64,000 nt of DNA from NCBI GenBank assembly GCA_002127295.1, contig NFUV01000002.1, positions 806,001 through 870,000 of the forward strand, read 5' to 3'. The notes beneath the pieces are model-generated. The model was not told where the DNA came from, made no database searches, and worked only from the letters and a program-made list of their open reading frames with translations. Position 1 is the first letter of the stretch. Each line of letters starts with the position of its first letter. Source of the stretch: Chitinophagaceae bacterium IBVUCB2 (GTDB lineage: Bacteria > Bacteroidota > Bacteroidia > Chitinophagales > Chitinophagaceae). The position numbers and the translations under genes were made by a program. This document shows positions 34,127-45,200 of the stretch, in pieces.

Positions 34127-35236
34127 TTACACTCCCTCTAAAAACTGGCTCTTTATATATTCCGCAACAGAAGCTAATGTTTTTGTTTTTTCAAAAACGG
34201 CTAATTGCCGGTCGGCACCCGTTCCATTCTCCAGCATCTTGTGTACATATTGAATACGGTGACGGCTGCCCAAATGATCTAATACGGGGTCTAAGAAATC
34301 AAGCAATTCATAGATCAGGGCTCTTGTGTTTACTTCTTCTTCTTTTCCAAAATCAATTAAATAACCATCCACTCCATAGCGGCTGGCCCGCCATTTATTT
34401 TCATTCAGCAATGCCCTGGAGTATTGAATGTAGTTGAGGTTCTTGGATCGCAGCATATATATTCTTGCGCAAATAGCCTGGAATAGTGCTGCAATAGTAA
34501 TTGTTTCATCCACCGTCATCGGTATATCACAAATGCGGAACTCTACCGTGTTAAAAAATGGATGTACCCGTAGATCCCACCATATCTTTTTTGCATTATC
34601 AATACAATTGGTTTTGATCAGCAGCTTTACATAGTTGTCGTAAGCTTCTATGCTATCGAACGAATCAGGTATACCGGTTCTTGGAAATTTATCAAATACT
34701 TTTGTGCGGAATGATTTGTATCCTGTCATTCTTCCTTCCCAAAAAGGAGAGTTAGTACTCAATGCAAAAATGTGTGGAAGAAAATATCGGGTGCTATTGG
34801 CAATATGATTGGCCAGTTCCCTGTTCTCCATTCCTACATGTACATGCAAACCAAAAATTAAATTACTGCGGGCAGCTTCCTGCAATTCATTCACCAGTTC
34901 ATTGTAGCGGATATGATCTGTTATCAACTGGCTTTCCCAATGGCTGAAGGGATGTGTGCCAGAAGCACCCATTGCAAATCCTAATCCATCTGCAATGCCG
35001 GATATTGTTTTACGGAGCGTTGATACATCTGTGTAGGCTTCATCTATATCCGCACAAATATCAGTTCCTACTTCTACCACTGCCTGGTGCATTTCCGCTT
35101 TTACTTTGTCTTTGATTACTTTTTGGCCTTCCTGCACAATTTTCTGCTCATGGCTTTTTAGTTCAAAGGTTTTAGGATCCAGCACCATGTACTCTTCTTC
35201 TACACCGAGAGTAAAATTTTTATAATTAAGAATCAT
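34127..35236 (-). CDS. Carboxylate-amine ligase, GCS2/YbdK family
   Basis: A 369-residue member of the glutamate-cysteine ligase 2 family. GVEEEYM (11-17) is the diagnostic ATP/metal-site motif, GLHVHVGM (129-136) the second, and later RVHPFFNTVEFRICD (about 224-239) completes the active site. Such enzymes form gamma-glutamyl or similar amide bonds with ATP, but YbdK-type members have unknown physiological substrates. The next gene on the same strand is an ATP-grasp ligase; the two could add successive residues, as GshA and GshB do. The 113-bp gap between them holds an imperfect inverted repeat. Confidence 0.92.
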   Translation of the reverse strand: MILNYKNFTLGVEEEYMVLDPKTFELKSHEQKIVQEGQKVIKDKVKAEMHQAVVEVGTDICADIDEAYTDVSTLRKTISGIADGLGFAMGASGTHPFSHWESQLITDHIRYNELVNELQEAARSNLIFGLHVHVGMENRELANHIANSTRYFLPHIFALSTNSPFWEGRMTGYKSFRTKVFDKFPRTGIPDSFDSIEAYDNYVKLLIKTNCIDNAKKIWWDLRVHPFFNTVEFRICDIPMTVDETITIAALFQAICARIYMLRSKNLNYIQYSRALLNENKWRASRYGVDGYLIDFGKEEEVNTRALIYELLDFLDPVLDHLGSRHRIQYVHKMLENGTGADRQLAVFEKTKTLASVAEYIKSQFLEGV

Positions 35237-35239
35237 AGT

Positions 35240-35347
35240 TAGTTTATAGTTTGTCGTTCATAGTTCATGGGTTTAAATTCATTAAGTTGACAATACCTTT
35301 TGGTTTTCACGATACCTATCAACTATGAATCCTGAACTATAAACTTG
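35240..35347. repeat. Imperfect inverted repeat between the two ligase genes
   Basis: AGTTTATAGTTTGTCGTTCATAG (from 35240) can pair imperfectly with CTATGAATCCTGAACTATAAACTT (to 35347), about 23 of 28 positions. AGTTTATAGTTCATAG-type strings are a common degenerate intergenic repeat in this kind of genome. It may act as a weak terminator or end-protecting hairpin between 35350 and 35236. Confidence 0.5.
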
Positions 35348-35349
35348 TT

Positions 35350-36303
35350 TTACACTAATGGGCTATTATTCGCTCCTCTTCTAACATATTCACCCCAGGT
35401 AAGATTGTCTTCCCCTTCTTTATTTTCTAATGCTTTTTCAATTGCGTAAGTGGCGGCGGTTTCAACTACCCATTCAAAATTCTCTTCACCTACACTGGGT
35501 TTATCAGCATCAGGTGCAGGATTACAAAAATCAATTGCATAGGGAACACCATCTCTTATCGCTAACTCAACGGTATTAAAATCATAACCGAGGTATTTAT
35601 TAATTTTCAAAACGATGTCCGTCATCTGTTGTAATCTTTCTGCAGATGGTTTAAAATCTGCTACATACCGGAGATGATGTGGATTGCGGGGCTCATACGA
35701 CATGATTCGAACATATTTACCGCCAATACAGTAGCAACGATAGTATTCAGTAAAAACAATTTCTTCCTGGAAAAGCATTACCAGTTGTCCTGTTTCAGCA
35801 TGCTTTTCAAAAAAATCTTCTTTGCTATCCAATCTATAAACATTTTTCCAGCCACCGCCAGCAAATGGTTTCATATAAACCGGAAAGCCAGTGTAACCGA
35901 AAATACTATCCCAATCAAGGGGGAAAGACAGATTGCTGAACGATTCGTTGGAAGTATCATCGGGCAAATCCCTGGAAGGAATAATGGCTGTTTTAGGAAC
36001 TGGTACTCCAATTTTCGTCATCAGACAATTGTTGAAATACTTATCATCTGCACTCCACCAAAAGGGATTATTGATAACAGCCGTTCCGGTTACCGCTGCA
36101 TTTTTTAACCAGGTCCTGTAAAATGGAACATCCTGCGAAATGCGGTCGATTATAACTGTATAGCCACTATGTACACCTTGCATGGCTTTGTCTATACGAA
36201 CAGGTTCCGCAATAATACCCGGAATATTTTTACTATTGACTCTTGCTACAAATGCTTCAGGGAATGAACGTTCTTTTCCGTGCAGGATTCCAATTTTCTT
36301 CAT
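35350..36303 (-). CDS. ATP-grasp ligase (RimK/GshB-like)
   Basis: A 317-residue ATP-grasp enzyme. The N-terminal pre-ATP-grasp part has MKKIGILHGKERSFPEAF and an NNPFWWSADDKYFNN segment (78-92), matching the 'N-P...DK' region of these ligases. The ATP-binding lysine and glycine loop are at Lys145 and GGGW (149-152), with metal-ligand residues in AIDFCNPAPDADKP (about 272-286). Such enzymes join a carboxylate to an amine with ATP. Together with GCS2 and the GATase-like and esterase genes it points to a small peptide-like product. Divergent from the esterase gene. Confidence 0.85.
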   Translation of the reverse strand: MKKIGILHGKERSFPEAFVARVNSKNIPGIIAEPVRIDKAMQGVHSGYTVIIDRISQDVPFYRTWLKNAAVTGTAVINNPFWWSADDKYFNNCLMTKIGVPVPKTAIIPSRDLPDDTSNESFSNLSFPLDWDSIFGYTGFPVYMKPFAGGGWKNVYRLDSKEDFFEKHAETGQLVMLFQEEIVFTEYYRCYCIGGKYVRIMSYEPRNPHHLRYVADFKPSAERLQQMTDIVLKINKYLGYDFNTVELAIRDGVPYAIDFCNPAPDADKPSVGEENFEWVVETAATYAIEKALENKEGEDNLTWGEYVRRGANNSPLV

Positions 36304-36484
36304 AAACAGATTTTAAATGGTGAAAATATCAGCCTTTGCAATATAGGTAAGACAATGTTGCACCGACGTTTACCAAATTTATTTTTTCAAAGCCATATAA
36401 ACAAATTAACCTGCCTGCTGTCTATGCTTATTGAATTTAGGTTGAACAAGAGCCGATTATTATGAAATCCTTAATTTTGCCGCC

Positions 36485-37315
36485 ATGCAATTGGCCAAAG
36501 TACCCGGTATACAAGTTGAAACAACCACCATCGAATCCACTTTTCTCGAAAGGGAAGTAATAGTGGATGTATATCTGCCCCTGAATGTGGCCGACTCGTC
36601 TCAAATAAGTCTTTTATTGATCAACGATGGGCAGGATCTGCCGAAGATGTCGTTTGATGCAATGCTCGAAAAATTATATGCTGATGATGCAGCAATAGAA
36701 CCCATTTTATGTGTGGGTATACACTGTGCCCCCGACCGCAAGATGGAGTATGGAGTGGCGGGACATGAGGACTTTTTAGGTCGTGGTGCAAATGCAGGTT
36801 TATTTACATCATTCGTTTTTGAAGAACTGCTTCCCTTTATACGCAAAACATATGCGGTTATATCGTTTAAGGAAAAAGCCTTTGCTGGTTTTTCTTTAGG
36901 TGGATTAATGGCACTTGATATTGTATGGAACCACCCGGCAGAATTTACCAAGGTGGGGGTTTTCTCAGGTTCTCTTTGGTGGAGAAATATAGATCAGTCA
37001 GATGAACTATATGATGATGATAAGCACCGCATCATCCACCAGCAGGTGCGGAATGGAAGTTATTATCCCTGGTTGAAATTCTTTTTTCAATGTGGTAATA
37101 TGGATGAAACAAAAGACAGGAATAATAATGGCATCATTGATTCCATTGATGATACACTTGACTTAATCAAAGAATTGGAGGCGAAAGGATACACCGACGA
37201 AAAGGATATTAAGTATATTGAAATGAAGGATGGCCGCCATGATGTAGCTACCTGGGGCAGAGCAATGCCCGGGTTTTTAAAATGGGGATGGGGCGCCAAT
37301 AAACATTCCGGATAA
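36485..37315 (+). CDS. Esterase-family alpha/beta hydrolase with EF-hand-like loop
   Basis: A 276-residue cytoplasmic hydrolase of the putative-esterase (D-type, PF00756) class. The nucleophile elbow GFSLGG holds Ser137, and His252 in DGRHD fits the catalytic His; the Asp or Glu partner is probably near 204-210. An insertion at 211-222 (DRNNNGIIDSID) has the Asp/Asn spacing of a calcium-binding EF-hand or dockerin loop. It has a TAATTTTG element 5 bp before the ATG and no signal peptide. Divergently arranged with the ATP-grasp/GCS2 pair. Confidence 0.9.
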   Translation: MQLAKVPGIQVETTTIESTFLEREVIVDVYLPLNVADSSQISLLLINDGQDLPKMSFDAMLEKLYADDAAIEPILCVGIHCAPDRKMEYGVAGHEDFLGRGANAGLFTSFVFEELLPFIRKTYAVISFKEKAFAGFSLGGLMALDIVWNHPAEFTKVGVFSGSLWWRNIDQSDELYDDDKHRIIHQQVRNGSYYPWLKFFFQCGNMDETKDRNNNGIIDSIDDTLDLIKELEAKGYTDEKDIKYIEMKDGRHDVATWGRAMPGFLKWGWGANKHSG

Positions 37316-37347
37316 AGATTATAACTCTATTTTATTTGTAAAATAAA

Positions 37348-37376
37348 AAACCCTCGATTAAATCGAGGGTTTTTTT
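37348..37376. terminator. Bidirectional terminator between esterase and Oar-like genes
   Basis: An 11-bp stem, AAACCCTCGAT with its complement, and a TAA loop at 37359-37361, followed by T runs on both strands. It can end both convergent transcripts. Confidence 0.9.
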
Positions 37377-37395
37377 ATGCTGTTAAGAACAAGTC

Positions 37396-40300
37396 TTAAT
37401 TGAATAAATAGCGAAGACCAAACTGTACAGAGTAAGTAGATGCAATACTTACATTATCTCTAAATGTTCTTGTTACAATTTGATTTTGTGCAGTTGCCAA
37501 TCTGAACTGAGGTACTACAGTGCCACCCGGAATCAGCGAATTCTGATTTTGAGGTAATAAAATCTGGTTTGCATTAATTGTTTTTAATTTGCCCCAGCTA
37601 GGATTCAGCATATTCCCAAAGTTGAAAACATCAGCCGTAAACTGAAGTGTATTACGGTTCTTGCCAGCTTTTACAAATATATCCTGCATAAATTTCAAAT
37701 CAACCCGGTTAAGCCATGGTAGTTGTGCGCCATTACGTTCAGCATATTGACCTCTGTGGGCTTTTAGATATTTATCCTGCATTATATATTCCTCAAATAG
37801 GTTGCGTTGTGCTGTTTGGTCATATACCACACCACTTACGGTTTGGCTGCTGAATTGCATTTGCTGTACTTGTCCGGCTGTAGGAATATAAATTAGGTCG
37901 TTTCCGTTTACACCATCCCTGTTGAAATCGCCATTGTAGGTATAAGAAAACCTGCCATTAATAGAGCCATTATATATTAAAGAAATAGTAGTAGCAAGGT
38001 ATTTCAAATATTCTTTACGATAAGATAGCATTGCTACTACGTTATCCGGTACAACAAATCCTGAATGGGAAAGTTGCGGAGTATTTAAACCAAATACTTG
38101 CTGAGTGCCTTCGTAAGTACCCAATGGCTGATCACCATTGCCGTCGTGCAGGTTACCAGCAATGGATTTTGTGTAAGCTACTGAGGCCATTAAACCTTTG
38201 CTAAAAGGTTTTTCTATTCTGGCAGTTAAAGAAAAGTAGTAGCCTTTATTACCATTATCGATTATTACAGGTACAAATCGGGTATTTCCTCCAGTCGCAA
38301 AAACACCAGCTGGGGTAATTGTGTTAATGTGTCTTGTTTGAACAGTTGCTCCATACATTGGCCTGTTATCAGGATAGCCAGAAACATTTAAGTTTTGAGG
38401 AGCTATAAAATTAGGGCTTCTAAAGAAAGCTGTATTTAGGTCTTTATTAAAAATTGCCTCAAGTGATGCTACCATACCCCACGGGAGTTTAGTATCCATT
38501 GCGAGACTTGTTTTCCAAGTTTGTGGATTTTTGAAATTTTGGGCCATGGCTGTTACATTTTGACCTACAATAGTTCCAGCTACAGGTACAGAGCCAGGAC
38601 GGTATGCTGCAGGATCGGGATTAAATGGACCAGGAGTTGAGACACCAGATAAACCACCACCAGAATTATATCTATTATATGCTTCTGTAATTTGAAGCAT
38701 ACCATTATCACCTGATTGGCTTACAATCCATACGAATGGAATTTTTCCGGTAAAGATACCTGTACCACCACGAATTTGAAGTGAGCGGTCGCCATATAAA
38801 TCCCAGTTAAAGCCGAGTCTAGGAGACCACATCAATCTTTTACCTGGCAGAATACCAGTATTTACTTTTTCACCACCTTCAAAATTTTGCGCCAATACCA
38901 AAGGATGAGTTAACACTTGTGGCACATCCGGATAAGTTGGTAAGTCAATTCTTAATCCCAGTGTTAGTTTGAAGTTTCTGTTCACTGAAATTTCATCCTG
39001 CCCATATACTGAATACTGTCTGAATTTGAAGGCAGAAAAAGCAGGAGCAAAATTTTTAGATAAAGAATATGTAAGTGCATAATCAGTTGGAAGTGCTCTC
39101 AAAGCCGGGTTAGGGTTTAAAGCACTTTCAAAATCAGCCCAGGTTGCAAAACGATAATAGCTGGTTGCAAAACGTTGGAATCCGTTTATGGTTTGGCTCT
39201 GATCAAATTGGAAACCTACAGTCCAGCTATGTTTATTTGTTTTCCAGGTAAGATTATCAACTAGGGAATACATTTTTACCTGGCGGAGATTACCGAAACT
39301 AAAGGGTTCGTAACCAAATGAAGTATAAACTGCTCCAACGCCACTACCAGCTTGTGGAACAACACCACCTCCGGTACTCATGATATCCACAAAGGGAAAT
39401 ATCTGGCTGTCTGATTCACGGGAGTCATTTTGATAGGTATAAGTGGCTCGTACTGTATTAGAGAATTTTCCAAAGTTTGAGTTTAATTCACCTGCGAATG
39501 AATAGAAATTAGCTCCCTGAAAATAATTTGAATTACGGAAATGTAAAGCAGTAGCCGCAGTTCTGCTCGCAGTGCTACCAGCTACAGTACCCAACCCACC
39601 AACTGAAGTGCTTGGACCATTTGGTTCACCACCTTCTACCTGGCTATATCGTAGGTTAAGGCGGTGCTTATTATTGATATTCCAGTCTATACGGGCCATT
39701 ATTTTCGTTCTTTCAATATCCGGGGTGTAATTATCAAATTCACCCGTTACATAACCATAGTTGTTAAGCAGGTAATTACTGATATAGGTTAACGAATCTG
39801 CTGTAGGCCTTTTTATATTGGGATTACTTCCATAAGGAGCGGCAGCCGTGGCTGCAGGGTTTGGTTGTATAGATTTTGGCTGTTTTTCTGTCTCATAGTT
39901 AATAAAGAAAAACAGTTTGTTTTTTATTATCGGGCCTCCAATACGAACACCTTTTTGGTTAAATTCTTCCGGTGGCCTGGTAAAATAGGTGTTTTCTACT
40001 CTTCTTCCCCGATGTCTTTCTGTCCTGAAATAATTATATACAGATCCGGTAAATGTGTTAGTTCCGGAACGGGTTACAGCATTAATAGCACTACCAATAA
40101 ACCCTGTCTGGCGAATATCATAAGGAGTGATATTTACTGAGATCTCATCCAATGCATCCAATGAAATTGGAGCACCACCCGCAGGAAGATTACCTCCAAT
40201 ACCGAAACTGTTATTAAAATCAGCACCATCTATGGTAAAATTGTTTTGGCGGAAATTTCCCCCACCTATAGAAGCACCATTACTTTGCGGGGTAGCACGG

Positions 40301-40776
40301 GTAAGATCGTTTATACTTCTTGAAATAGTGGGCAATTGATTAATCTGACGTTGATTAATATTGGTAACTGCCCCGGTTCTGTTAGCATTTAAAATATTGC
40401 TTCTTCTGGCAGTTGTAATTAAAACATTTTCTAATGTGCCTTCTATTTTTTTCAACACAGAATTTACAGTAAATGCTTCCGCCAAAGACAAGTAAATATC
40501 TTCAAATTTTTCGGGTTCATGTCCTACAAAACTTATTTCAATCAGGTAAGGTCCGCCAACCCTCATATTCTGGATATTTATAGTCCCTCCATTTCGGGAA
40601 ATAGCAGTGTACTTTGTTCCAGAGGGAATGTGAGTAGCAACAATAGTGGCTCCCACTAACGGATCGTCAGTGGTACTTTTTACAGTTCCCACAATAGCAG
40701 AAGTTGTTATCTGACCAAATAATAAAGGACTGGCAACAAAGGCCAAAGCAAACAAAAAGAGTATTCTCTTAAGCAT
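37396..40776 (-). CDS. Oar-like TonB-dependent outer-membrane protein
   Basis: A 1126-residue protein. Signal peptide 1-21 (LLFGQ), then a CarboxypepD-regulatory-like domain (about 24-115, SAIVGTVKSTTDDPLVGATIV), a plug-like region with RSINDLTRATPQSNG and an NNFTIDGADFNNSFGIGGNLPAGGAPISLDALDEISVNI stretch (about 150-220), and a large barrel ending in YSVQFGLRYLFN, a C-terminal Phe/aromatic typical of outer-membrane insertion. This resembles the Oar family first found in Myxococcus, which secretes or takes up proteins. The substrate is unknown. Single gene. Confidence 0.92.
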   Translation of the reverse strand: MLKRILFLFALAFVASPLLFGQITTSAIVGTVKSTTDDPLVGATIVATHIPSGTKYTAISRNGGTINIQNMRVGGPYLIEISFVGHEPEKFEDIYLSLAEAFTVNSVLKKIEGTLENVLITTARRSNILNANRTGAVTNINQRQINQLPTISRSINDLTRATPQSNGASIGGGNFRQNNFTIDGADFNNSFGIGGNLPAGGAPISLDALDEISVNITPYDIRQTGFIGSAINAVTRSGTNTFTGSVYNYFRTERHRGRRVENTYFTRPPEEFNQKGVRIGGPIIKNKLFFFINYETEKQPKSIQPNPAATAAAPYGSNPNIKRPTADSLTYISNYLLNNYGYVTGEFDNYTPDIERTKIMARIDWNINNKHRLNLRYSQVEGGEPNGPSTSVGGLGTVAGSTASRTAATALHFRNSNYFQGANFYSFAGELNSNFGKFSNTVRATYTYQNDSRESDSQIFPFVDIMSTGGGVVPQAGSGVGAVYTSFGYEPFSFGNLRQVKMYSLVDNLTWKTNKHSWTVGFQFDQSQTINGFQRFATSYYRFATWADFESALNPNPALRALPTDYALTYSLSKNFAPAFSAFKFRQYSVYGQDEISVNRNFKLTLGLRIDLPTYPDVPQVLTHPLVLAQNFEGGEKVNTGILPGKRLMWSPRLGFNWDLYGDRSLQIRGGTGIFTGKIPFVWIVSQSGDNGMLQITEAYNRYNSGGGLSGVSTPGPFNPDPAAYRPGSVPVAGTIVGQNVTAMAQNFKNPQTWKTSLAMDTKLPWGMVASLEAIFNKDLNTAFFRSPNFIAPQNLNVSGYPDNRPMYGATVQTRHINTITPAGVFATGGNTRFVPVIIDNGNKGYYFSLTARIEKPFSKGLMASVAYTKSIAGNLHDGNGDQPLGTYEGTQQVFGLNTPQLSHSGFVVPDNVVAMLSYRKEYLKYLATTISLIYNGSINGRFSYTYNGDFNRDGVNGNDLIYIPTAGQVQQMQFSSQTVSGVVYDQTAQRNLFEEYIMQDKYLKAHRGQYAERNGAQLPWLNRVDLKFMQDIFVKAGKNRNTLQFTADVFNFGNMLNPSWGKLKTINANQILLPQNQNSLIPGGTVVPQFRLATAQNQIVTRTFRDNVSIASTYSVQFGLRYLFN

Positions 40777-40956
40777 ATAGTTTGATTTTCGGTTGCAAAG
40801 AAACGGAATATTTACTAATTAAATATAGGCAAATATTAACAATCTATTATTGAAAAATAAGCTGTTACAAGGATAAGTCCGGGCTGCTTTTAGCTGCCGG
40901 TGAAATACCGAACATACCTGCCATTTCTTTGTTCTATTTTTGCAAAAAAAGTGAAG

Positions 40957-42162
40957 ATGTTAGATACTATTGAAAGTGCTATTGAGGATATAAAATTGGG
41001 TAAACTGGTAATTGTAGTAGATGATGAAGACCGGGAGAATGAAGGTGATTTTATTACGGCTGCCCGTAATGTAACACCGGAGGTTATCAACTTTATGGCA
41101 AAACATGGGCGGGGCCTTATTTGTGCGCCATTGCCTGAAGATAGATGCGATGAGTTGCTGCTGGAGCAAATGGTTAATAATAATACGGCCCTGCATGAAA
41201 CTGCTTTTACCGTATCAGTTGACTTGCTGGGCTTTGGTTGTACAACAGGTATTTCTGCCCACGATAGAGCTAAAACAGTGCAGGCATTAATTGACCCAAA
41301 TACAAACCCGGCTGACCTAGGAAGGCCTGGTCATATATTTCCCCTACGGGCAAAAAAAGGTGGGGTGCTTCGCCGTGCCGGACATACAGAAGCTGTAATT
41401 GACCTGGCCAGATTAGCAGGGTTTGAACCGGGTGGTGTGTTGGTTGAAATAATGAACGAAGACGGTTCAATGGCCCGGTTGCCAGAATTGATGGAAGTAG
41501 CTAAAAGATTTGATTTTAAGATCATCTCCATTAAAGACCTGATTGAATACCGGCTTAAAAGAGATTCATTGATCGAAGAAATTGTAAGGGTAGAAATGCC
41601 CACTAAATATGGGGAGTTTCAATTAGTGGCCTTTAAAGAAAAGAATTCTACCAACGAACATCTTGCTTTAATAAAAGGGACCTGGGAAAAAGATGAAGCC
41701 GTATTAACGAGAGTTCATTCTTCCTGTTTTACCGGTGATATTCTTGGTTCATTGCGTTGCGATTGTGGCGAACAATTACAAAAAGCTATGAAGATGGTGC
41801 AATCGGAAGGAAAAGGAGTAATACTTTATATGAACCAGGAGGGAAGAGGTATTGGTTTGCTGAATAAACTAAAAGCTTATCGTTTACAAGAGCAGGGCAT
41901 GGACACGGTAGAGGCCAATCTTCATTTGGGTTTTCAAATGGACCAACGGGATTATGGATTGGGGGCTCAAATACTCCGTCAATTGGGAGTTACCAAACTC
42001 CGATTGATGACAAATAATCCAAAGAAAAGGGTGGGGCTTATTGGTTATGGATTAGAGATTGTTGAAAATATTCCTATTGAAGTGCACCCTAACCCGCATA
42101 ATGAAAAATACCTGCTTACCAAGAGAGATAAGTTGGGACATGAGATTATGGATGAAGAATAA
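40957..42162 (+). CDS. ribBA: Bifunctional DHBP synthase/GTP cyclohydrolase II
   Basis: The enzyme is 401 residues from the ATG at 40957; a longer frame at 40900 would cover the TATTTTTG promoter-like element at 40935-40942. Residues 1-200 are 3,4-dihydroxy-2-butanone-4-phosphate synthase (EDRENEGDF, 24-32; RRAGHTEA). Residues 205-400 are GTP cyclohydrolase II with zinc-binding Cys in HSSCFTGDI and RCDCGEQ (about 252-275) and the [12 protein letters not shown] loop. It supplies the two precursors of riboflavin. No FMN riboswitch motif is visible upstream. Single gene. Confidence 0.97.
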   Translation: MLDTIESAIEDIKLGKLVIVVDDEDRENEGDFITAARNVTPEVINFMAKHGRGLICAPLPEDRCDELLLEQMVNNNTALHETAFTVSVDLLGFGCTTGISAHDRAKTVQALIDPNTNPADLGRPGHIFPLRAKKGGVLRRAGHTEAVIDLARLAGFEPGGVLVEIMNEDGSMARLPELMEVAKRFDFKIISIKDLIEYRLKRDSLIEEIVRVEMPTKYGEFQLVAFKEKNSTNEHLALIKGTWEKDEAVLTRVHSSCFTGDILGSLRCDCGEQLQKAMKMVQSEGKGVILYMNQEGRGIGLLNKLKAYRLQEQGMDTVEANLHLGFQMDQRDYGLGAQILRQLGVTKLRLMTNNPKKRVGLIGYGLEIVENIPIEVHPNPHNEKYLLTKRDKLGHEIMDEE

Positions 42163-42221
42163 ATAGTTGAAAATTTTCTTGATATGTGATGAATATTAGG
42201 ATTTTTTTTCATCATCCTTAT

Positions 42222-45200
42222 CTACAATAATTCCGGCTCTTCTTCTTTCTTTATTTCTGTTTTTTCAGCCGGAGGCGTTACCGGTTTTACATCAGTTGGT
42301 GTTGGCGGGGGTAGAGGGGGAAGTTTTTTCTTCCTCCTGAAAATGTCTCCTAGCTTATCAAAGTCTTTGCGGAAGTTGAGACTGGCGCCATACCTTCTTG
42401 CTTTACCAAGTCCACCAGTTGTTGTAAGATAGTCTGCATTTTCCCTGTAAAAGAAAGCAGCCCGTATGCTACCACTTGGATTAATGAGCCATTCCAGGGT
42501 TACATCTGGTAATAATTGTATGCTTTGCTGAATATTTGATTGTTGCTGCAATGGTGCATCAAGACCCACCCCGGTAGAAATTATAAAACGATTATTAAAG
42601 AATGACCGACCGATAGAAAAATTTACATTGCTTCCGAGGTTAAGGGCTGTACTGTTGTTTTGATCAATTATATTCCTGTTATAAATAGTTGTGTTAAGAC
42701 TTATATTGTACTTATCATTTTTAAAAAGACCTCCAAGTATCTTATTCAATTCTTCGCTTATCACATTCAGAAAAATCCCTGATACGGTATTTAATACAAG
42801 TCCTTGTCCTGATACATCACTTCCTAGTAACGAGTTATCACTCGGCGCAAAACTGTTAAACACAATCAGGTAAGTGGCTTGCTTGGTAATTTCCGTTGGA
42901 TTCTTTTGTAACTGTTGTACAATTAATGCCAATTCAGGGTCCGTTACCGCCACACTGGTATTAGGAAAATCTAACGAAAACTCAATTTTGGGTTTAAATA
43001 ATTTTTCAGAAAGTTTAGCTACCACATACACATCACCTCTTGCATTGGATGCTCCTGAACTTATTTGTTTTAATTTGGCCAGCGGTGCAAAGCTTACTCT
43101 CTCTGCTCTATATAAAGCTTCAAATTTTATGTTAGCATCCATTGGGTCCCCGTTCCACTCAATATAATTTTCTGCATCCTTCCGTAATTCAAATGGTTTT
43201 TTAAAAAAGGATTGAAAGGTAAAGAGGTAATTTCCTTCTTCAATATCAAAACGACCCCGCAGTGTTAATGGCTCAGTAGTACCTGAGCGGATATTTAAAG
43301 TACCAGAACCCTTACCTTTAATTTCATCACCTGTTAACTCATCCAAAATTACTTTTACCGTAACCATCGGGTTAGCCGTAATGTCTACATCATACACAAT
43401 ATTGGTAGCGTTTTTTGTAAAATCACTATCCGTCATCTCCCGTCCATATTTTCTTTCTACCAGGAAATCTGCAATACCTGATTCTCTTCCCGAAGCTGCA
43501 GGTAGTGTAACATTGCTGCTGTCTGTTGTTGATGCAATGGCATCAATCTTCATAAACATATTTGTTTGTGGACCCAACAGTGAAAGTGAACCTGTTCCTT
43601 TTACATTCCCAAAAAACTGTTTGTTGTCCTTATAAGTAGTGTTTAGTAATTGTACAGGCAGGTTATTTGCTTCACTGGTAGTATTGGGTTTGCGGGTGGA
43701 TATATCAAGGTTATAGAACATGTTTTTGAATGATTCATGTTCTATACCACCCCGTAAATAAAGTGGATTGCCGGTAACGGTATCCGTTAGTACAAAGCCA
43801 TCCATATCAATTTCAGTAGGGGTGAGTTCAATATCTGTATCCTGTATCCGGTAAAAACATTGCGTAAAGTTTACCCGTAATCCTGCATCTTTCAATCTTC
43901 CTTTTCCGGTTACACTCAGGTTTTGAAACTCACCTGCTATATTAATATCGCCGGTCAAATATCCCTGCATGTCTGAAAAAAGCGTACCCAGGAAACGTTC
44001 CAGTATGCCGATCTGGAAATTTCTTGCTTTGAGTGCAATAAGATTTTCCTTTGACCGGGCACCAAAAAATATAGAAGCATCAAAACCAAGATAATTTTCC
44101 TGGTTAACAGTATTGCCTTTAATTTTTAACTCTTTTGATAACTTGTCATACGTCAAAGAAGCTTTTAATTCTCCCAACGAATCATTATCAAGGCGCAGGT
44201 ATTGTGTTTGAATATCTTCCGAATGGATTTTAATATTACCAGTTGGATCTTCTATCGATACATTTCCGGATACTAAGCCTTCCAGCCTGTTTTTGGGCAT
44301 AAAGAAAGGTGCAAAGTCATTAAGATTAACTTTTGTGAGTTCTACTTTTAAATCGTTCCAGTTGCCAATAGAAGATGGCTGGGTTTTCATTATTATTTTT
44401 TGTTCTCCCTCACTCAATACTAATTGTCCGCTTGCCGGGTTATTGCTGCGGAATATTAATTCTCCTGATTCATCAATGGTCCAAAGTTTACCATTTACAG
44501 TAAATGAAGATGGTTCGAATTCAATTTTTACTCCATCATTATAGGTAAGTACTAAAGCGTTGAGATTTGCTTTTTCTACCGTTTGATTAGCACCGGAAAT
44601 AATAGAAACTTTCGAAGAATCGTTATGCGCATTTACTTTAAACAAAGCCAATGGAATATTGAGACTGTCATTGATCTGTATATTTCTTGTTCTGCCCAAT
44701 AACACCAGGCTATCAGCTGTACCTTTTGCAATTAGTTTTACATCATCAAAATTGTATTGCTGGAATTTGAATTGCGGAATATCTGCAGTTACATCCAAGG
44801 TATTATTGGCTAAGTTCAACTGGCCTTCCAAATGGCTGTTATTGAAACCTGCTAAGCTGCTGTCAATAAGTTTCACATATTCATCCACATAATAAGTGGT
44901 AATGTCAAATGTAAAATCCTGGTTACTCGGATAACGGCGTGGCGCCTTAATATAAGCCGGGTAATATTTATTTAATAAATAGGTAAATGCATCGGGCAGT
45001 TCTCCCAATTTATAATTGCCTTTTACACTTGCTTTAAATTCATTGGATACCGCTGTTAAGATTTTAGCACTATCTGCATATGCAGCTGTTACAATTAGCG
45101 AATCAAAAGGAAGACGCTTACCATCTTTTGTTAACTCAGCTTCTGTAATGCGGGCAGTACCCAAAAAATTATCAATGTTAGCACTGGTAAAATTGAAATT

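Noticed and set aside
40777-40956. FMN riboswitch before ribBA
   Set aside because: I looked for the AGGG...GATC...CGGT elements and found none; the leader is short.
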